Positions 60,238 to 64,000 of a stretch of DNA of 64,000 nucleotides are shown here, in pieces. Position 1 is the first letter of the stretch; every line of letters begins with the position of its first letter. The position numbers and the translations under genes are program-made. Source of the stretch: an uncultured Roseateles sp. (lineage in GTDB: Bacteria; Pseudomonadota; Gammaproteobacteria; Burkholderiales; Burkholderiaceae_C); the NCBI RefSeq assembly GCF_913777145.1, contig NZ_CAJYPS010000007.1, forward strand, positions 62,001-126,000. Direction: 5' to 3'. The notes under the pieces were generated by a model. The model made no database searches and was not told where the DNA came from. It saw nothing but the letters and a program-made list of their open reading frames with translations.

Positions 60238-61252
60238 ACGCCTGTCGGCCCGGCTGCAGCGCGAATGGCTGACCGGCGGGCCGCTGTCGGCCGCGCTGCT
60301 GCCGCTCAGCGGCGTCTACTGCCTGCTGCTGGGCCTGCGCCGCGCGGCCTATGCGCTGGGTCTGAAGCGCCCGGCCGCGCTGCCGGTGCCGGTCATCGTG
60401 GTGGGCAACTGGATAGTCGGCGGCGCCGGCAAGACTCCCACCACGCTGGCCGTGCTGCAGCAGTTGCGTGCGCGCGGCCTGCGTGCCGGCGTGGTGTCGC
60501 GCGGCTATGGCCGCGAGGGCGACGAGGTCAGGCTGGTGAGCACGCAGTCCAGCGCCCGCGAGGTGGGGGACGAACCGCTGCTGCTGCACCTGCGCGGCCG
60601 CGTGCCGGTGGCGGTGGGCCGCGACCGCGTGGCTGCGGCGCAGGCGCTGCTGGCCGCCCATCCCGAGCTTCAACTGCTGATCAGCGACGACGGTCTGCAG
60701 CACTGGCGGCTGCCGCGTGCGCTGAGCCTGCTGGTGTTCGACGAACGCGGTCTGGGCAACGGCCGGCTGCTGCCCGCCGGCCCGCTGCGCGAGCCGCCCC
60801 GGCTGCCCGCCAACCCTGCACTGGTGGTCTACAACCACCGCGAGCCCAGCACCGCGCTGGCCGGCTTCACCGGCCGCCGGCAGCTGGCGGGCGCGGTGTC
60901 GCTGGCCGGCTGGTGGGCCGGCGAACCGCCGACGCTGGAAGCGCTGCGGGCGCTGCGGCAGCAGCCCGGCCTGGTCGCGGTGGCCGGCATCGCGCAGCCG
61001 CAGCGCTTCTTCGACATGCTGCGCGAGCAGGGGCTGCAGCCGCTGGAATGCCCGCAGCCCGACCATGCGGCCTATGAGCGCGCCCCCTGGCCGGCCGACG
61101 CGCAGGCGGTGGTGCTGACCGAAAAGGACGCGGTCAAGCTGCCGCCGGCGCTGGCGGCTTCGACACCGGTGTGGGTGGTGGCGCTAGACTTCGCGCCCGG
61201 CGCCGCCTTCGAGGCCGCGCTGGACCAACAACTCCAGAGACTGCTTGCCTGA
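60203..61252 (+). CDS. lpxK: Tetraacyldisaccharide 4'-kinase
   Basis: A 349-residue inner-membrane-associated kinase that adds the 4'-phosphate of lipid A. The N-terminal helix (about 24-42) is followed by the P-loop [74 protein letters not shown] and the C-terminal [11 protein letters not shown] are all typical. The GTG at 60203 lies inside exbD; a start a few codons later is possible, but there is no ATG before the conserved part. Confidence 0.94.
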   Translation: MSPSPRRPTLAERLSARLQREWLTGGPLSAALLPLSGVYCLLLGLRRAAYALGLKRPAALPVPVIVVGNWIVGGAGKTPTTLAVLQQLRARGLRAGVVSRGYGREGDEVRLVSTQSSAREVGDEPLLLHLRGRVPVAVGRDRVAAAQALLAAHPELQLLISDDGLQHWRLPRALSLLVFDERGLGNGRLLPAGPLREPPRLPANPALVVYNHREPSTALAGFTGRRQLAGAVSLAGWWAGEPPTLEALRALRQQPGLVAVAGIAQPQRFFDMLREQGLQPLECPQPDHAAYERAPWPADAQAVVLTEKDAVKLPPALAASTPVWVVALDFAPGAAFEAALDQQLQRLLA

Positions 61253-61262
61253 ATTCCCGCCC

Positions 61263-61475
61263 ATGGATCAACGCCTGATCGAGATGCTCGTGTGCCCCCT
61301 GTGCAAGGGCCCGTTGACCCTGCTGCGCGAGGGCGAGCTGCCCGCGCTGGGCTGCCGCGCCGACCGCCTGGCCTTCCCCATCCGTGACGGCATCCCGCTG
61401 ATGCTGGAGAGCGAGGCCCGCCCCTGGGAGCCCGACGCCCAGCCCGCGCCGGTGACGCTGCCCGGCCCGCTGTGA
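61263..61475 (+). CDS. Trm112-family zinc-ribbon-like protein
   Basis: A 70-residue protein of the Trm112 (YcaR) family. [14 protein letters not shown] with a C-x2-C pair and [19 protein letters not shown] are the family marks. Only two of the zinc Cys of longer members remain, plus one Cys near residue 31. Bacterial members commonly lie between lpxK and kdsB, as here. Function in bacteria is unclear; in eukaryotes Trm112 activates methyltransferases. The stop overlaps the kdsB start (GTGA). Confidence 0.9.
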   Translation: MDQRLIEMLVCPLCKGPLTLLREGELPALGCRADRLAFPIRDGIPLMLESEARPWEPDAQPAPVTLPGPL

Positions 61476-62224
61476 GCTTCACGGTCCTCATCCCGGCACG
61501 GCTGGCCTCCACCCGCCTGCCCAACAAGCCGCTGGCCGACCTGGCCGGCCTGCCCATGATCGTGCGCGTGGCCCAGCGTGCGGCGCAGTCCGCCGCCGCC
61601 CAGGTGGTGGTCGCCACCGATGCGCCCGAGGTGCTGCAGGCCTGTGCCGCCCACGGCGTGCGAGCGCTGCTGACCCGCGCCGACCATGCGTCCGGCAGCG
61701 ACCGGCTCGCCGAGGCAGTGGACCAGCTCGCGCTGCCGGACGACGCGCTGGTCGTGAATGTGCAGGGCGACGAGCCCCTGATCGCGCCCGCCATGATCGA
61801 CGCCTGCGCGGGCCAGCTCGCCGCCAAGCCTGATTGCGTGATGGCCACCGTGGCGCATGCGCTGGACGACGCTTCGGAGTTTGCGAACCCGAATGTCGTC
61901 AAGCTGGTCATGGATGCCGCTGGCCGGGCGCTGTATTTCTCGCGCGCGCCCCTGCCCTGGTGGCGCGACGGCGGCGGCCAGCTGCCACCGGCCGACTACC
62001 CGGCGCTGCGCCATGTGGGGCTGTACGCCTACCGCGCCGGCTTTCTGCGCCGCTTTCCCACGCTGTCGGCCAGCCCGCTGGAGCTGCTGGAGTCGCTGGA
62101 ACAGCTGCGCGTGCTGTGGCACGGCGAGCGCATCGCGGTGCATGTCAGCGACGAGCGCCCCGGCCCTGGCGTGGACACGCCCGAGGACCTGGCGCGCGTG
62201 CGCCAGCTGCTGCAACCCGTCTGA
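61472..62224 (+). CDS. kdsB: CMP-Kdo synthetase
   Basis: A 250-residue cytidylyltransferase that activates Kdo for addition to lipid A. The N-terminal [22 protein letters not shown] is the nucleotide site. [28 protein letters not shown] and [11 protein letters not shown] follow, and the C-terminus [18 protein letters not shown] is typical. The GTG start overlaps the Trm112 gene stop. Together with lpxH and lpxK it shows that several lipid A genes sit in this window. Confidence 0.96.
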   Translation: MSFTVLIPARLASTRLPNKPLADLAGLPMIVRVAQRAAQSAAAQVVVATDAPEVLQACAAHGVRALLTRADHASGSDRLAEAVDQLALPDDALVVNVQGDEPLIAPAMIDACAGQLAAKPDCVMATVAHALDDASEFANPNVVKLVMDAAGRALYFSRAPLPWWRDGGGQLPPADYPALRHVGLYAYRAGFLRRFPTLSASPLELLESLEQLRVLWHGERIAVHVSDERPGPGVDTPEDLARVRQLLQPV

Positions 62225-62253
62225 CAGCACCGAGGTGGTGCGTCAGGCCCTAG

Positions 62254-62979
<726 letters not shown>

Positions 62980-63002
62980 TCGCCGCAGCAACACCCCAAG
63001 CC

Positions 63003-63035
63003 AGCCGCGAGCGCCCTGCGCCTCGCGGCTTTTTT
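63003..63035 (+). terminator. Intrinsic terminator of adk
   Basis: AGCCGCGAG (63003-63011) and CTCGCGGCT (63022-63030) form a 9-bp stem with a 10-base loop, followed by TTTTT. It lies 24 bp past the stop. Confidence 0.92.
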
Positions 63036-63065
63036 GTGCCCGTCACCGGTCGGCGACTCGGCGAC

Positions 63066-63085
63066 AATTGACGTTCACGTCAATT
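63066..63085. promoter_or_regulatory. Palindromic operator before the acyl-CoA dehydrogenase-type SDR
   Basis: AATTGACGT-TC-ACGTCAATT is a perfect inverted repeat of two 9-bp arms around a 2-bp centre. It lies 19 bp before the ATG and just ahead of the ribosome site AGGAGA. It resembles sites described for MerR-family LiuR regulators of branched-chain amino acid and fatty acid breakdown. Confidence 0.75.
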
Positions 63086-63104
63086 CAAGCAGGAGACAGA
63101 TTCC

Positions 63105-63863
63105 ATGGAAATCGCAGGCAAGGTCTTCATCGTCACCGGCGGCGCGTCGGGCCTGGGCGAAGGCACGGCACGCATGCTGGCGCGCGAGGGCGGCAAGGTC
63201 GTCATCGCCGATCTGCAGGAGGAGCGCGGCCAGGCCGTGGCGGCCGAGATCGGCGGCGTGTTCGTGAAGTGCGACGTCAGCCAGGAGGCCGATGGCCAGG
63301 CCGTGGTAGCCGCGGCCACGCAGCTGGGCAAGCTGATGGGCCTGGTCAACTGCGCCGGCATCGCACCGGCCGCCAAGACCGTGGGCAAGGACGGCGCCCA
63401 TGCGCTGGCGCTGTTCAGCAAGACCATCACGGTCAACCTGATCGGCAGCTTCAACATGATCCGCCTGGCCGCCGAAGCGATGGCCAAGAACGAGCCCGAG
63501 AGCACCGGCGAGCGCGGCGTGCTGATCTCCACCGCCTCGGTCGCGGCCTACGACGGCCAGATCGGCCAGGCGGCCTATGCAGCGTCCAAGGGTGGCGTGG
63601 TGGGCATGACCTTGCCGATCGCGCGCGACCTGGCCCGCAACGGCATACGCAACATGACCATCGCGCCGGGCATCTTCGGCACGCCCATGCTGTTCGGCAT
63701 GCCGCAGGAAGTGCAGGACGCGCTGGCCGCCAGCGTGCCCTTCCCCAGCCGCCTGGGCACGCCGGCGGACTACGCCAAGCTGGTGCAGCAGATCCTCACC
63801 AACGACATGCTCAACGGCGAGGTCATCCGCCTGGATGGCGCAATCCGCCTGGCGCCGAAGTAA
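63105..63863 (+). CDS. SDR-type 3-hydroxyacyl-CoA dehydrogenase
   Basis: A 252-residue short-chain dehydrogenase close to type II 3-hydroxyacyl-CoA dehydrogenases (HSD17B10-like). [19 protein letters not shown] is the NAD site, with CDVSQ and NCAGIAPA following. The catalytic Ser lies in [16 protein letters not shown], and the Tyr and Lys in [25 protein letters not shown] and [15 protein letters not shown] are typical of this group. It should oxidise 3-hydroxyacyl-CoAs from fatty acid or isoleucine breakdown. A palindromic operator lies in its leader. A leftward gene with its own terminator lies downstream. Confidence 0.88.
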   Translation: MEIAGKVFIVTGGASGLGEGTARMLAREGGKVVIADLQEERGQAVAAEIGGVFVKCDVSQEADGQAVVAAATQLGKLMGLVNCAGIAPAAKTVGKDGAHALALFSKTITVNLIGSFNMIRLAAEAMAKNEPESTGERGVLISTASVAAYDGQIGQAAYAASKGGVVGMTLPIARDLARNGIRNMTIAPGIFGTPMLFGMPQEVQDALAASVPFPSRLGTPADYAKLVQQILTNDMLNGEVIRLDGAIRLAPK

Positions 63864-63887
63864 GTCGGACCTCCCCGCCCAAAAAGA

Positions 63888-63911
63888 ACAAGGCCCCGTC
63901 AGGGGCCTTGT
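63888..63911. terminator. Bidirectional terminator after the SDR gene
   Basis: ACAAGGCCCC (63888-63897) and GGGGCCTTGT (63902-63911) form a 10-bp stem with the loop GTCA. On the minus strand TTCTTTTT follows, which suits the leftward gene ending at 63950. Confidence 0.87.
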
Positions 63912-63949
63912 CATTGCTGCACCGGCCAGGGGCCGGCCGCGCGATGCGC

Positions 63950-64000
63950 TTACTTCTTGCGCGACTGGATGCCCCACAGGCGGGCCAGTTCGCCCGAGCC
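63950..64000 (-). CDS. C-terminal end of a leftward gene cut by the window edge
   Basis: On the minus strand an open frame enters from the right edge and stops at a TAA (63952-63950). The visible end reads GSGELARLWGIQSRKK. The stop lies 38 bp ahead of a strong terminator. The product cannot be named from 16 residues. Confidence 0.6.
   Translation of the reverse strand, partial: GSGELARLWGIQSRKK

Overview
The window reads as chromosomal DNA of a high-GC betaproteobacterium of the order Burkholderiales. The best guess is the Roseateles/Pelomonas/Mitsuaria/Rubrivivax neighbourhood. This rests on GC-rich codon use, on a ccoI-ccoS-ccoNOQP-ccoG cluster beside hemN and fnr, and on the runs cysS-TPR-ppiA-ppiB-lpxH and exbB-exbD-lpxK-trm112-kdsB-adk, which are familiar from that order. 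No 16S rRNA is present, so the genus is inference. Almost all of the window is coding. Gaps are short, none exceeds about 270 bp, and I saw no insertion sequence, prophage, integrase or CRISPR array.

Layout. 1-2066: an orphan sensor histidine kinase and a small membrane protein. 2120-9481: a sucrose scavenging locus read leftward (LacI regulator, TonB-dependent receptor, fructokinase, sugar MFS permease, sucrose phosphorylase), with a perfect 20-bp operator ahead of the receptor. 9703-15641: an MHS-type MFS carrier, a DsbA-like isomerase with a DUF1289 partner, a YbaK-type deacylase, and two tandem cyanophycinases, one cytosolic and one exported. 15784-18971: a three-gene ABC exporter (adaptor, permease, ATPase). 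18987-31948: a universal stress protein, a second TonB-dependent receptor, a thioesterase, YceH, an SDR enzyme, ETF-ubiquinone oxidoreductase, PaiB, a YdeP-like molybdoenzyme and a soluble protein with two sensory modules and a CheW-like end.

32090-44457 is housekeeping: tRNA-Ser(GCT), lysC, tilS, accA, a DNA glycosylase, cysS, a TPR protein, two cyclophilins, lpxH, mtfA, clpA/clpS and a cold-shock protein. 44530-56356 is icd followed by the microaerobic block: a TauE/SafE-like membrane protein, hemN, fnr, and the whole cbb3 oxidase operon with its maturation genes. 56385-63863 holds a DUF192 protein, superoxide dismutase, xseA, exbBD, lpxK, a Trm112 protein, kdsB, adk and a short-chain dehydrogenase. 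A gene cut by the right edge ends at 63950.

How the genes work together. Sucrose is taken through the outer membrane by the TonB receptor and through the inner membrane by the MFS permease. It is then split by phosphorolysis to glucose-1-phosphate and fructose, and the fructose is phosphorylated. The repressor sits upstream. In the respiratory block, Fnr carries all four cluster cysteines. A perfect FNR-type box lies inside ccoS at the right distance from a -10 element to drive ccoNOQP, and near-matching boxes precede hemN and ccoI. lpxH, lpxK and kdsB contribute to lipid A/Kdo synthesis. The points most worth a second look are the exported/cytosolic cyanophycinase pair with no cyanophycin synthetase in view, the duplicated-sensor CheW protein, the internal FNR promoter in ccoS, and the in-frame abutment of ppiB and lpxH.
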